Shown here one piece after another: positions 31,239 to 40,713 of a stretch of DNA of 58,422 bases (positions within the stretch are counted from its first letter, which is position 1; the number at the start of each line of letters is the position of its first letter). The position numbers and the translations under genes are program-made. The notes beneath the pieces were generated by a model, which was not told the DNA's origin, did not search any database, and saw nothing but the letters and a program-made list of their open reading frames with translations. The DNA is from a virus. Location: positions 1 to 58,422 of the IMG/VR virus record IMGVR_UViG_3300017756_001473; one strand, given 5' to 3'.

Positions 31239-32071
31239 TTCATTGTCTCCCTTTCTTTATCCACCAAGTCATTCATGATTTCCATGTTTTGGTCACCAGT
31301 CTTAGAGGTGTCATACTCATATCCCTTTTCAGGGTCACCAATTACCCAATCATCCTCTTTAAATTTGATATCAGTTTGTGCTGGATATTTTGGTAATGCA
31401 AACTCTTCATTCACACCCCCAAGTTTCTTTTTGATTTTTGCTTTCTCTTTTGCGATTACGTCTTTACGTATCTTCATAGCAATCTTCTTGATTGCTTTTT
31501 GTTTCTTCGCCATTTGTTTTTCAAGGGCTGCTTTTGCACCAACACCTAAATCTTTCTTGGATTTACCTTTAAGAATTTTCTTTTCTATTGCTTTACGTGC
31601 CTGTAATTCTGCTTTCTTTTCTATCTGACCTTTCTGTAGTTGTGGTTTCTTAGCAGCTTTCTTTCTTGCTCTTAGTATCTTTGCTTTGTTCTTCTTGAAT
31701 GCCTGTTTCATTTTCAGTCTAGTTTTCATTGATACTACTTCACCTAAGAAATATTCAAAGTCATATTTGACATCGTCATCTACTGGTGCGTTTGCTCTCC
31801 ATTGCCAACAAGACCAATAGTTTGCTTTCCATTTTGGGCCTGGGTCTGTATCACAGTTCATTCTAGCACGATATGCTTTTAATCTCTTGGGGTCGTCACG
31901 TTTGATTTCCATATTAGGGTCACCAAACTCAACCTTAACGACATTATCTTTATCGTTCTTAACGTAGACCTTGAACTTCTTTTTACTACCACTAGGGTTT
32001 CTGATAGGGTCATTCAGTTTGACCTTCTTACCTTGGTATTCTGCGTCTTCTATTATTAAATCGTCATACAT
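31235..32071 (-). CDS. Conserved T4-like basic protein (278 aa)
   Basis: ATG 32071 directly follows the upstream stop (32076). The first 110 residues contain a compact domain (KKVKLNDPIRNPSG..., NCDTDPGPKWKANYWSCWQWR) that I recall from marine T4-like phages; the middle is a long Lys/Ala helix; the C-terminus is acidic (YPAQTDIKFKEDDW). Cys and Trp residues in the first domain are conserved-looking. Role unknown, likely virion-associated. Confidence 0.65.
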   Translation of the reverse strand: MYDDLIIEDAEYQGKKVKLNDPIRNPSGSKKKFKVYVKNDKDNVVKVEFGDPNMEIKRDDPKRLKAYRARMNCDTDPGPKWKANYWSCWQWRANAPVDDDVKYDFEYFLGEVVSMKTRLKMKQAFKKNKAKILRARKKAAKKPQLQKGQIEKKAELQARKAIEKKILKGKSKKDLGVGAKAALEKQMAKKQKAIKKIAMKIRKDVIAKEKAKIKKKLGGVNEEFALPKYPAQTDIKFKEDDWVIGDPEKGYEYDTSKTGDQNMEIMNDLVDKERETMK

Positions 32072-32075
32072 ACTT

Positions 32076-33281
32076 CTATTTATCCCAATTCTTTTGTGCA
32101 GTGAAGTTATTATAGGCAAATTCCATACGGTCTACCAGTTTAACAGCACCACCTTCTTTATCGATTGCTACGTAACCTTCGGGATTTACTACTTCAAATC
32201 CCTTGTTTGTTTTCTTGAATGTTCCTATACCCTTAACTCTGTTAAGACAATTGATAATTAACATTTTACCTTCTACCAAATATGATTGGAAAGCAGTAAG
32301 ATTATCAATCATTTTTCTTAATCCATTTAATTCTTTAATTAAATCTTGTCCAATCTCTCTTTTGATATTCTTAGTCTTTTCTTGTTTTACTTTTGCAACT
32401 ATTTTTTCTTCCCAATATTTACCAACATAGTTTATGTAGTCTTGAGAGTTTGGTTTGAATTTACCACCTGTACGTATAAGTGAGTTAGCATATGTTTTAT
32501 ATGTTGCCCCCGAAGCACCTTTTGATTCCATAGTTGCCATAACTTTTTGGAACTTAGTTAAATCATTTTTCTTGATTCCATGGAATGCTTTACCTGTTGC
32601 GGTTAGTATCTTAGATAAATGCATTGCTTCTTTAGCAGTCATTGAACCTGTACCACTAACGTCTTTATATGTTGCGTCATCTATCCAAACGTTACCTTGT
32701 TTTAGTCCACTTATATTTGCACCAAATTTAGCACCTAATCCTTCTATGGTAGAACCACTGTATGTGGTATGAAATACGATACCCATTTTTGATTTCTTAA
32801 TCCTTTTACCTAAGTCTGAATCTTCTTTGACTGCGTATAGAATTGTATTAGGTTGGAATGTAATGTACTTACCGTCATCAAATTTAGTAGAACCTTTATC
32901 ATTAGTATACATTAAATCACCTTGTAGGATTTCTTTCATGCCTACTTTTGAAAGATATCTAAATGAAGTAAGGAATTTTTCTTCTAGGTCACCTGTAAGT
33001 TCAGGTGCGTCTTTGATTTCTTGTTCTGATTTATAGTGTAATTGTTTTTGGGTGAATAAAGATTTCTTTGCAACAAAGAACTCACCTGATTCGGGGTGAG
33101 GCCCTGCCCATATAGCAGGTGCACCGTCCCATTTGACAGTCATGTTAACACGTGAACTACTATTACCCTTGAGCATTTTGCGTAGTTCCATAAGGAAATA
33201 GATAGCAGAACGTCCACCATCAATACCATTATTGATAATCTCGTCTTCTAAATGTTCTAAATGTAAATTTTTAACTGCCAT
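32076..33281 (-). CDS. Ligase-like nucleotidyltransferase fold protein (401 aa)
   Basis: K50-W-D-G53-A-P matches motif I (KxDG) of ATP-dependent DNA/RNA ligases, with the strands EILQGDLMYTN and ITFQPNTILYAV following at suitable distances. It appears related to the DUF6267-type phage proteins (recollection). Nucleotidyl transfer or RNA/DNA ligation is possible, but motifs III-V need alignment. A type A-like promoter sits before the ATG (TAGCCT then six bases), predicting a leaderless mRNA. Confidence 0.65.
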   Translation of the reverse strand: MAVKNLHLEHLEDEIINNGIDGGRSAIYFLMELRKMLKGNSSSRVNMTVKWDGAPAIWAGPHPESGEFFVAKKSLFTQKQLHYKSEQEIKDAPELTGDLEEKFLTSFRYLSKVGMKEILQGDLMYTNDKGSTKFDDGKYITFQPNTILYAVKEDSDLGKRIKKSKMGIVFHTTYSGSTIEGLGAKFGANISGLKQGNVWIDDATYKDVSGTGSMTAKEAMHLSKILTATGKAFHGIKKNDLTKFQKVMATMESKGASGATYKTYANSLIRTGGKFKPNSQDYINYVGKYWEEKIVAKVKQEKTKNIKREIGQDLIKELNGLRKMIDNLTAFQSYLVEGKMLIINCLNRVKGIGTFKKTNKGFEVVNPEGYVAIDKEGGAVKLVDRMEFAYNNFTAQKNWDK

Positions 33282-33287
33282 AATAGT

Positions 33288-33316
33288 AGGCTACCACCTT
33301 TTGAAGTGTTTGTCTA
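33288..33316 (-). promoter_or_regulatory. Type A-like promoter, TAGACA-17-TAGCCT
   Basis: TAGCCT (33293-33288) and TAGACA (33316-33311) with 17 bases between, directly after the stop of the 58-aa gene. ATG 33281 follows six bases after the -10, the same distance as in copies 2 and 3, though the spacer and -35 differ from the consensus. Confidence 0.45.
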
Positions 33317-33320
33317 CTAT

Positions 33321-33497
33321 TTATGATTTCTGTAATGGTGTCGAACTAAGGTGTTTGTCAATAGAAGATATGGCACCATTGAGGCGTTGCACCTCATTAG
33401 AGTCTTTTTGTTTTCTTGCAAGTCTTAATTCCTTTTTCAAACTAACTTTCTGTTGTAGTAAGTCTAGAACTTCTTGCGATTTCAAATTCTTTGCCAT
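33321..33497 (-). CDS. Helical microprotein (58 aa)
   Basis: A continuous coiled-coil helix (KNLKSQEVLDLLQQKVSLKK) with a charged C-terminus. It follows the helicase gene by a 34-base gap and ends at the promoter at 33288. No family recognised. Confidence 0.6.
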   Translation of the reverse strand: MAKNLKSQEVLDLLQQKVSLKKELRLARKQKDSNEVQRLNGAISSIDKHLSSTPLQKS

Positions 33498-33531
33498 AAT
33501 AATACCATACTGTCTTACTATTTAGGTATTT

Positions 33532-34935
33532 TTATATTTTAAAGTCCTTGAATTTCTCATTTCTGTCCATTACAGGCGTGTCGTCTTCCTGTGCAATTGC
33601 ACTATCAACGAGTTCTTCCTGTGCTTCTTGTTCACAGTCATAGAATTTCATACGACTTCTATCAACACCCAAAACAAATCTTTTGAATACTGTAGGGTCG
33701 TTGTATCTGTTTTTCAATTGTTTGACCACCATTTGGTCTAACTCTTCTAGTTCCTCAGACGTAATCAAAGCAAACATAAAGTCTGCTGTTGCAGGTAATC
33801 CAAATGATTCTGAGGTATCTTCTAAACCAATATCGGTAGAACCAAAACCACTTCTTGTAGTTTGTGTTGCACTCATAATGGGCACGTCATATTCAACCGC
33901 AAGACCACGCATTTCTTCAGCAATACTCTTGACCAATGTGTAAGAGTTTGCACCAGCGCCAGGTCTGATACGTAATGACCCACATATGTTTAGATAATCG
34001 ATATAGATTATATCGGGTTTAAAATCTTTCTTGAGTTCTAGTTCTTGTAGTAAGTGTCTAAAGTGTCCAACATGAGCAGCTGCTGTAGGATATTCTTTAA
34101 TGAATACTCTACCTTTTGTTTTGTCTTTTAGTTTTTCAATCTTCTTACCATACATTGACTTAGACATATCAGGCAGTTCTTTGATTGGTACATTCATAAT
34201 GTTTGAATCGATTCTTTCTGCGATTCTTTCTTCTGCCATTTCCATGGTAATGTACAATACATTCTTACCCATAAGTAAGTGAGCAGAAGCACAGTGACAC
34301 ATGAATAGTGATTTACCAACACCTGTTCCTGCGAGACAAATGTTCAAAGTTTTGTTTGGTAATCCACCCTTAGTCACTTTGTTGAAGTATTCCAAATCAA
34401 ATGGTATCTTCTCTTCTTCTGTAGTATAAAACTCAAATCTTTTCTCCGAGTCTTCTAATACATTATGACCTACGTTTGCGTCAAATGTAACTGATAAGGC
34501 GTCTTTCAATAATTCAGGAATCTCACCTGTAGACCTTTGAGACTTTTTGTCTACGACTTCAATACTGTCCATAAGTGCAAGATAGATTGCTCTGTCTTGG
34601 CACCACTTCTCAGTTTCTTCCGTCAACCATTCTACAGGAGTATCTTCCTCAAAAGAACCGAACCCCGCTACAACTGATTTTGCTGAACCTAGAATGTTAT
34701 CAGATAACTCTTCATTACTATCTAGATTTATGAGAAGTGCCTCAGTTGTAGGGGGCTGGTTGAACTTTAAAAAGTAATCAGATATCTCTGAGAAGACAGT
34801 CCTTTCGTCCATCTCAGTGAAATACGAACCCTTAATGTAGGGTAATACTTTTCTACTAAATGTTTCGTTAAGAACTAGATTCTTGAGAATCGTCTGTTCC
34901 AGTCTCGCTTGATTTTCCATACTTAAAATACTCAT
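33532..34935 (-). CDS. Replicative DNA helicase, T4 gp41-like (DnaB family)
   Basis: 467 aa from ATG 34935, or 462 aa from ATG 34920. RecA-fold helicase with Walker A GTGVGKS at 203-209, Walker B-type hydrophobic strand and Asp ([13 protein letters not shown]), and an arginine finger region near the end. Unwinds DNA at the fork together with the primase. It overlaps uvsX by 68 bases, implying one message and translational coupling. Confidence 0.92.
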   Translation of the reverse strand: MSILSMENQARLEQTILKNLVLNETFSRKVLPYIKGSYFTEMDERTVFSEISDYFLKFNQPPTTEALLINLDSNEELSDNILGSAKSVVAGFGSFEEDTPVEWLTEETEKWCQDRAIYLALMDSIEVVDKKSQRSTGEIPELLKDALSVTFDANVGHNVLEDSEKRFEFYTTEEEKIPFDLEYFNKVTKGGLPNKTLNICLAGTGVGKSLFMCHCASAHLLMGKNVLYITMEMAEERIAERIDSNIMNVPIKELPDMSKSMYGKKIEKLKDKTKGRVFIKEYPTAAAHVGHFRHLLQELELKKDFKPDIIYIDYLNICGSLRIRPGAGANSYTLVKSIAEEMRGLAVEYDVPIMSATQTTRSGFGSTDIGLEDTSESFGLPATADFMFALITSEELEELDQMVVKQLKNRYNDPTVFKRFVLGVDRSRMKFYDCEQEAQEELVDSAIAQEDDTPVMDRNEKFKDFKI

Positions 34936-35923
34936 TAACTACTTCTTCTAATTTATCCATAACGTCTTCTGTAAAATACTTTTCAGGATTGTTATTGATT
35001 GTCTTACCATATTCTGTTTTACCTGTTGGTAAAAGAACTCTCGTTCCTTGTTTTTTGAATACGTCAAAGGCAAGTGCAAGGTCAAGTAACCCATAGTATC
35101 TATCAAGACCTTTATCATATGTAAGTCTGACATCTACCATTCTGTTTTCCACAGTCAATCTTGATTTAGCATTCTTACAATGAATGATATTACCAATGAT
35201 TTCTGTACCGTCCTTCTCTTTCCTTTTTGACAAGAATATAATTGAAGAGGCCGCATACTTAAGACCTGAACCACCACCCATTTCTTTTTGTGGGAACATG
35301 GAACCTATAACGTCATAAGTGTGATTGGTTACAATCATTGGCACTTTTGCACGTCCAAGTTTAAGAGTTAGAACTCTGAATGCACCCTTAGTAATTTGTG
35401 CTCGAGTCATATCTCTTGTCTCTTTTCCTTCTGCAGTATCTTCAATCTCTTTAGTAGTTGATAGCATACCAAGAGAATCAAGTACAAACATCATAGGTGG
35501 ACGTTCTGACTCTTCTGTCTCAAGATACTTATCAAGTATATTCAGCGATTGGTTTCTGAATTCTTGAACCGTCACTACAGGCACGATAACTATACGATTG
35601 GAATCGATTCCTCTTTCCTCAATCATATCTTTCGTTAGTGCAGATTCTGATTCAAAGTAAATCACAGCAGCTTCAGGGTGGTCTTCCAAGAATTGTTTGA
35701 CCATACCCAATGCAAAGAAAGTCTTACCAGTGGCAGACTCACCTGCAAGTGCAGTGATTTTGTTTTTAGGTAATCCACCTTTTAGTGAACCACTCAATAA
35801 GGCGTTGAAGATATAAGAACCCGTATCAATAAACGAGTCAACGTCTCCAGCAGCCACGCCATCGGAAACAACACTAGCGTATTCGTTCCCAGTGGACTTT
35901 ACTAAGTCTTTAATAAATGACAT
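34868..35923 (-). CDS. uvsX: UvsX RecA-like recombinase
   Basis: 351 aa. Walker A GESATGKT at 61-68; the strand [11 protein letters not shown] ends in the Walker B Asp. Forms filaments for strand exchange in recombination-dependent replication. Start ATG 35923 with GGAG eight bases upstream, so it has a normal leader. Preceded by a type B promoter. Confidence 0.93.
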   Translation of the reverse strand: MSFIKDLVKSTGNEYASVVSDGVAAGDVDSFIDTGSYIFNALLSGSLKGGLPKNKITALAGESATGKTFFALGMVKQFLEDHPEAAVIYFESESALTKDMIEERGIDSNRIVIVPVVTVQEFRNQSLNILDKYLETEESERPPMMFVLDSLGMLSTTKEIEDTAEGKETRDMTRAQITKGAFRVLTLKLGRAKVPMIVTNHTYDVIGSMFPQKEMGGGSGLKYAASSIIFLSKRKEKDGTEIIGNIIHCKNAKSRLTVENRMVDVRLTYDKGLDRYYGLLDLALAFDVFKKQGTRVLLPTGKTEYGKTINNNPEKYFTEDVMDKLEEVVNEYFKYGKSSETGTDDSQESSS

Positions 35924-35947
35924 AACACTTCTCCATAATGTATACCT

Positions 35948-35976
35948 ATTATACTATGTATAATAAATTTCTGTAA
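35948..35976 (-). promoter_or_regulatory. Type B promoter, TTACAG-17-TATAAT, before uvsX
   Basis: TATAAT (35953-35948), TTACAG (35976-35971), preceded by AAAACCCC. Unlike the other type B promoters it leaves a 24-base leader with an SD before ATG 35923. Confidence 0.6.
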
Positions 35977-35984
35977 GGGGTTTT

Positions 35985-36155
35985 CTAATCTTTTTTATGC
36001 CCGTTACCGTTTTTAATTCTTTTAGACTCATCAAACTTTATGACTTCTTCAATCATAGTCTTAATCGTATGGAGTTCTGTTTCAATGTGAATTATGAATG
36101 CAAATATTATACCTATCATGGTTATATAAAATACGTCCATCCACTCAATTAACAT
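35985..36155 (-). CDS. Membrane microprotein (56 aa)
   Basis: ATG 36155 overlaps the stop of the nuclease gene (TAATG). A hydrophobic N-terminal segment (MLIEWMDVFYITMIGIIFAF) precedes an amphipathic charged tail. Function unknown. Confidence 0.65.
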   Translation of the reverse strand: MLIEWMDVFYITMIGIIFAFIIHIETELHTIKTMIEEVIKFDESKRIKNGNGHKKD

Positions 36156-36616
36156 TATTGAACTCCTGCTTTATCATAAGACATTATTACAACTTCTTCG
36201 TCAATTAATCTTTTTCTATTAATCATATGTTGTTCTCGAATCTCTTCTTTTGAACCACCAAAATAAGGAACTGCATGTCCCTCTTCTACTAATACTTGGG
36301 TAGCAAGTTTAGTTTCACCGTCAATTTCAATTTGGAAGTCACCTAATATTCTACCGAACTTCCCCTTCATATCTTCGCCATTTCTATTAATTTGCGTTTG
36401 TAATATAGTTTCTTTGCCTAAAATTTCAATCAGACGTGCCTTTGAAGCTTTACCAAAAGTTTTTTCAACTTTATCTCTAGTACGGCTTTCGGGTGTATCG
36501 ATGCCCATCATTCTGACTCTTTCGTCTGTTAAGACTACGCCAAAACCTAGGTCGATATCCACATCAACAGTGTCACCATCTATGACTTTTAAAATTTTTG
36601 CTCTATATTCATACAT
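36155..36616 (-). CDS. Micrococcal-type nuclease (SNase fold)
   Basis: 153 aa. SNase core: VIDGDTVDVDIDLGFG, RVRMMGIDTPESR (catalytic Arg and Asp in GIDTPE), GKASKARL and a YGR-like element (KGKFGRILGDF). Calcium-dependent cleavage of nucleic acids is typical of the family. Without a signal peptide it would act in the cytoplasm, for instance in host DNA turnover (inference). Confidence 0.85.
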   Translation of the reverse strand: MYEYRAKILKVIDGDTVDVDIDLGFGVVLTDERVRMMGIDTPESRTRDKVEKTFGKASKARLIEILGKETILQTQINRNGEDMKGKFGRILGDFQIEIDGETKLATQVLVEEGHAVPYFGGSKEEIREQHMINRKRLIDEEVVIMSYDKAGVQ

Positions 36617-36645
36617 ACCCTTTATTTATGAAAAGGGTCTATTTA

Positions 36646-39144
36646 TTATGTAAAGAAACTATCTAAACTTGCAACTGGTTCAGGATTCCAACCTACTAGT
36701 CCAATGACTGCTTTTAGTGGTTCAACAAATGCTTTATCAAACTGTTTGTCATGGTCAATAAATCTATGCAGGTCAAATTCTTTTGGTAACGCTCCAATGA
36801 AAGATATCACATTCTCATTGATAGGATTCGGTGTAGTCAAATATGAGAAATGTAATTGTTCTGCTTCTTTGATTACTTCGTATCTCATGTCAAGATTCTT
36901 CTGTGTAAGTAAATGATTGTATAACAATGCACCTCTCACATGTATTGGTGTTCCTTTACTGTAGATAGTTGTTCTATCTGAGTATTGTCTGAGACCACGG
37001 CAACCTCTAGGGAATGCAACGTCCTCAGGCGGTAGCGTTCTAAAGTCTCTTCGTGCTTTTTCTACAAACTCCCATAGGTCTTGTTCTGTTCCATTCATGA
37101 CAACATTAAATGCGTCTGTAAGTTTACCTCTAACCCATTGTGGTGTAGAAGACTTTGCAGTTTCTATGCCCATCATTTTCAGTTTAGGTTCTCTGAGTCT
37201 GACTCCTTCGTTATCATGTACGTTAAGAATGTATCTCTTCTTAGCAGTCCAAATACCTCTGTCTGCAATTACCTCACGACCCATTTGCATTTTCTGTTGG
37301 AATGCATTTGTATCTTTTGCAAGTTTATCATATCCTTTTGCAAGTACAGGTTCAATAGTATCTTCTGAGATAGTATTAATGAAGTCAATAATTTTTGCCT
37401 TCGGTGTATCTTCGGGAAAGACTTGTTTCACTAAATCGTCAAGAGTGATATACAATGAATCAGTATCGATTGCAATCACATAGTCTTTGTCTTCTGTCTT
37501 GAGAACTTGATTCAACCAATCATTGATTGTTTTCTCACCCCACTGAATAATCAACTGACCCGAAGTCGTAATTGCTTCTGCAAGGTCTACAGAAAAGAAT
37601 GCAAACCACTGATTAGCAAGAGCACCATAAGCACTGTTCAATGCAATCTTACGAACTTGTTGGTTGTTATACGCACGTTTGATTTTTGTTTCTAAAACTG
37701 TACGTTGTTTCTTATCCGAAACACTTTCCAGTTCAATTTGATATCCAATCATTTTCTTCTTCCATAACTTTCTTTCGTCATAGAATTGTTCCATGAGTTC
37801 AGGAAGAAAACCTTGTTTGTCTTTTTTGAATTGTGCACCGTTTGGTGTTACAGCATAATCACCTTTGATTGTCTGTTTACCAGTAAGTAATTTTTCTACA
37901 GAAGTATCTACCTTACCCCTAATCATTTTCTCAGGCGAGATATTATACTGCATAATAATATGTGGATACAATGAGTTCAAGTCGAAACTTACAACCCAGT
38001 CATGACCGCCAACCAATGGTTCTTTTACGTAAGCACCCTCAATCTTATTGGTCTTTTCTTGTCCACGTAATTTCTGTGGTGGTGTTTGGATTCCTTGTTC
38101 CTTGAGGAAGTTGTAAATAATGGTTTCCCAATATTTCACCATTCCAAATGTGTCTGCATAATTACACTTAGCAGTATACGCCATTGATTGAATCAACTCA
38201 ATGAAACCAAGTTTGTCTTCCAGTTCTTCAATCAGTTCTACGTCACGGACATTGTATTCTAAGAACAACGGATAATTAGTTCTGTATAATGTGTGTAAAG
38301 AACCGTACTCTGAATAATCTAGTTTTCCTTTACCCAGTTCAACTTGTGCTATGTGGTCAAGTTTGTAACTCTCTTGTTTGATAAATGTATTTTTTCTATA
38401 CAGTTCAAGATAGTCAAGAACATTCACACCATAGAGATTGTATACTTGATTCTTTTGATATCCATACTGAGTGAATTCTCTTACGTCTGACATTCTCCAA
38501 GGCGAAAGTTTTTTGTGATACCCGTCACCAAATAATCTATCAATACGATTACAAAGATATGTAATATCAAATGAGTTTACATTCCAACCAGTTATGATAT
38601 CAAATGATTGTTTGTCCCAATACTTTATAAATGCTTCTAGTAAGAATGCTTCATCTTGACAATCGACATAGTCAACATTGTCAGGTGCGTCCCATGGGCC
38701 GATTCCAAATGTAACTGAGTTCTTACCGAATGGTTTGATTGTGATTGCGTTGACTTTCTCTTTCGCTTCCATAGGGTCAGGAAACCCTTCTTCACACTCA
38801 CACTCAATATCAAGTGAGGCGACACGAATGAGTTTGGTATTAGGTTCTATTGTACCTTGAAACTTATCTGCAATATAAGTGTAGACATAACGGTCATAAC
38901 CGTGGATATCAAATCCTTCCACTTGTTCATATTGTTCTCTGAACTTACGTGCACCACCCATAGAATTTAGATTCACAACCTCAAGTGGTTGTCCGTCTAA
39001 AGACCTATAAGCGGTTTGTCCTTTCTTAGATTTGACGTAGTGATTAGGTCGATAGGCAACTTGAAGTTTTACCTTCTTATTGCCTTGATAACCTGTTACT
39101 AATATCTTGTCTCGTGTGCGTGCTACATTAGTGTAAAAATCCAT
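36646..39144 (-). CDS. DNA polymerase, family B (T4 gp43-like)
   Basis: 832 aa. The 3'-5' exonuclease Exo I motif is D112-I-E114; polymerase motifs SLYPH (motif A), KIALNSAYGALANQ (motif B) and DTDS (motif C) follow in order. Complete, with no intron. ATG 39144 is six bases after TATAAT, predicting a leaderless message. It interacts with the gp45-like clamp through its C-terminus in T4; the C-terminal tail here ends LDSFFT, a plausible clamp-binding peptide. Confidence 0.95.
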   Translation of the reverse strand: MDFYTNVARTRDKILVTGYQGNKKVKLQVAYRPNHYVKSKKGQTAYRSLDGQPLEVVNLNSMGGARKFREQYEQVEGFDIHGYDRYVYTYIADKFQGTIEPNTKLIRVASLDIECECEEGFPDPMEAKEKVNAITIKPFGKNSVTFGIGPWDAPDNVDYVDCQDEAFLLEAFIKYWDKQSFDIITGWNVNSFDITYLCNRIDRLFGDGYHKKLSPWRMSDVREFTQYGYQKNQVYNLYGVNVLDYLELYRKNTFIKQESYKLDHIAQVELGKGKLDYSEYGSLHTLYRTNYPLFLEYNVRDVELIEELEDKLGFIELIQSMAYTAKCNYADTFGMVKYWETIIYNFLKEQGIQTPPQKLRGQEKTNKIEGAYVKEPLVGGHDWVVSFDLNSLYPHIIMQYNISPEKMIRGKVDTSVEKLLTGKQTIKGDYAVTPNGAQFKKDKQGFLPELMEQFYDERKLWKKKMIGYQIELESVSDKKQRTVLETKIKRAYNNQQVRKIALNSAYGALANQWFAFFSVDLAEAITTSGQLIIQWGEKTINDWLNQVLKTEDKDYVIAIDTDSLYITLDDLVKQVFPEDTPKAKIIDFINTISEDTIEPVLAKGYDKLAKDTNAFQQKMQMGREVIADRGIWTAKKRYILNVHDNEGVRLREPKLKMMGIETAKSSTPQWVRGKLTDAFNVVMNGTEQDLWEFVEKARRDFRTLPPEDVAFPRGCRGLRQYSDRTTIYSKGTPIHVRGALLYNHLLTQKNLDMRYEVIKEAEQLHFSYLTTPNPINENVISFIGALPKEFDLHRFIDHDKQFDKAFVEPLKAVIGLVGWNPEPVASLDSFFT

Positions 39145-39150
39145 ACTGTA

Positions 39151-39179
39151 ATTATACTACAGTTTGTTCTATTCTACAA
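39151..39179 (-). promoter_or_regulatory. Type B promoter, TTGTAG-17-TATAAT, before DNA polymerase
   Basis: TATAAT (39156-39151), 17 bases, TTGTAG (39179-39174). ATG 39144 six bases after the -10 and no SD. The -35 lies within the last codons of the upstream 78-aa gene. Confidence 0.65.
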
Positions 39180-39405
39180 GATTCTTTTTAGAATGAAAAT
39201 CAAAGTTATTGATTGCAACGTCCTTAATATCCTTCCAGTGTGCTATTTGAGATAACTCATCTTCCACTGTCTTCATTAAGTCAGGGTGTTCTGCAACACC
39301 ACTTGCATTCTTTGTTAATACCTCAACATTAATTTTGTGTTTTGAAATCATTGCGTCTGCTTGTTGCACAATCGCATTTAATACTTTGTCGTGAAAATCA
39401 ATCAT
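39169..39405 (-). CDS. Hypothetical protein (78 aa)
   Basis: Helical with many charged residues (DFHDKVLNAIVQQADAMISK). Overlaps the lysozyme gene by four bases (ATGA). No family recognised. Confidence 0.6.
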   Translation of the reverse strand: MIDFHDKVLNAIVQQADAMISKHKINVEVLTKNASGVAEHPDLMKTVEDELSQIAHWKDIKDVAINNFDFHSKKNLVE

Positions 39406-39848
39406 ACATTCCTAACTGTTTCTTGTAGTTCTACACTCCTGCGTCCTACTTGTTTAAACCAACGACTATCTTCCATTTCAACAGCCATTCTTTCCCAATC
39501 ATGGTCTTCAACTGCATTCAACATATTCTTGAATTTACCCAGTCTAGTTCCACCTAAGTTGAAACACATGTTAACCAAGACTTCTCTAATGTCGCCTGGC
39601 AAATCGTACCAAACGTCTTCTCCGATAACATGAACTGTTTCGTCCATATGTTTATCAAAGTCTGAGTCATAGTATGCGTCTACAACTTCTTGCGAAACTG
39701 CAGTACCAACTTCCCAATCGTACTCAGGGTCTTCGGGTTGACATAAATGTCCAACACCGAGAGTTTTAAATCCCAATGAGTCAATATAAATTTCTAGCAC
39801 TTCACCTTCGTGCCTCTTAATCGCTTCTTTACATCTTTCTACGTTCAT
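39402..39848 (-). CDS. T4-type lysozyme (endolysin, GH24)
   Basis: 148 aa. The catalytic trio E14, D23 and T29 has exactly the spacing of T4 lysozyme (E11, D20, T26) and lies in KRHEGEVLEIYIDSLG and TLGVGHL. Cleaves peptidoglycan between MurNAc and GlcNAc. No signal peptide, so it should need a holin; holin candidates here are the small membrane proteins at 49988-51373. Confidence 0.92.
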   Translation of the reverse strand: MNVERCKEAIKRHEGEVLEIYIDSLGFKTLGVGHLCQPEDPEYDWEVGTAVSQEVVDAYYDSDFDKHMDETVHVIGEDVWYDLPGDIREVLVNMCFNLGGTRLGKFKNMLNAVEDHDWERMAVEMEDSRWFKQVGRRSVELQETVRNV

Positions 39849-40150
39849 TTTTTCTCCTCGCTTCTTGCGACTTGTTCTTCTAGGAGTTCTACTAGAATAT
39901 CTCCCATGAGGTTATTTAGGTCATTGTCTTTTTCTAAATCTGACAAGTCCATACCTTCGGGAACTCTTCTAATAGTTCTCTGAAAATTTAGTTCAGGTTT
40001 TCCTTCTACGAATTCCACCTTTCCATATTGATAAACGGTGTCTTTGAATTCACCCTTTATAATTTCTATAGCATAGTGTTCTTCGTCCCTTTGATTAGGA
40101 TTCTCTACTACTCTATACATTTCACCAATTAAATGTGGTCTGTTACTCAA
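39845..40150 (-). CDS. Conserved T4-like hypothetical protein (101 aa)
   Basis: Acidic, beta-rich protein (HLIGEMYRVVENPNQRDEEH). ATGA overlaps with both neighbours. Recalls small proteins near replication genes in marine T4-like phages; no function known to me. Confidence 0.6.
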   Translation of the reverse strand: MSNRPHLIGEMYRVVENPNQRDEEHYAIEIIKGEFKDTVYQYGKVEFVEGKPELNFQRTIRRVPEGMDLSDLEKDNDLNNLMGDILVELLEEQVARSEEKK

Positions 40151-40713
40151 TGCAATTCTCCTTTTTGAAATGACTTCATTTCCTGTACACCTTTATAATT
40201 ATGGTGTGCTTGAATTGTCATGTCTGCTATTTCTATTTCAGGATAACTTGTAATCAACTTATAAACCAGTCCAGCAACTTCTTGACGTGAGATACTAGGC
40301 ATAGGTGAATTAAGAAGACCTAGATTTAAAGTTGTCATTTTGTATTTTTTATCTGAGTTGTATTGTAGGTTATTTGCTAAATGATTGAGAGACGCTTTAG
40401 CAGCTGAATAGAGATAACCTTTTGATATGTTTGGTTGAGCAGCTCTTGAAGAAAAATTAATAATATATTTGTTTCCTTTATCTACCCAAGAATCATGTGC
40501 GTATTGAAGTATCTTTGTTTGTTCAAATTCGTCATGTGCAAAATTAATCAAAACGTCAACATTAGCCCAACCCCACCAGTTCATACCATTCATTGTGATA
40601 TCTTCCATACGTGGTGTATGTACTTCTATAGTATCACCTTTAAATGGTGTTGCTTCTAGTGTGTCTTTAATTGTCTTTGCTAGACCACTACTTCCTGTTA
40701 TTGCTACTTTCAT
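40147..40713 (-). CDS. Short-chain dehydrogenase/reductase-like protein (188 aa)
   Basis: An N-terminal Rossmann motif (MKVAITGSSGLAKTI, GxxGxA) and the SDR catalytic pair Y-x3-K in LYSAAKASLNHLA, near residues 99-103. Shorter than classical SDRs. The partner radical SAM gene upstream overlaps by 26 bases, so the two may modify the same molecule, possibly a sugar or nucleotide. Substrate unknown. Confidence 0.75.
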   Translation of the reverse strand: MKVAITGSSGLAKTIKDTLEATPFKGDTIEVHTPRMEDITMNGMNWWGWANVDVLINFAHDEFEQTKILQYAHDSWVDKGNKYIINFSSRAAQPNISKGYLYSAAKASLNHLANNLQYNSDKKYKMTTLNLGLLNSPMPSISRQEVAGLVYKLITSYPEIEIADMTIQAHHNYKGVQEMKSFQKGELH

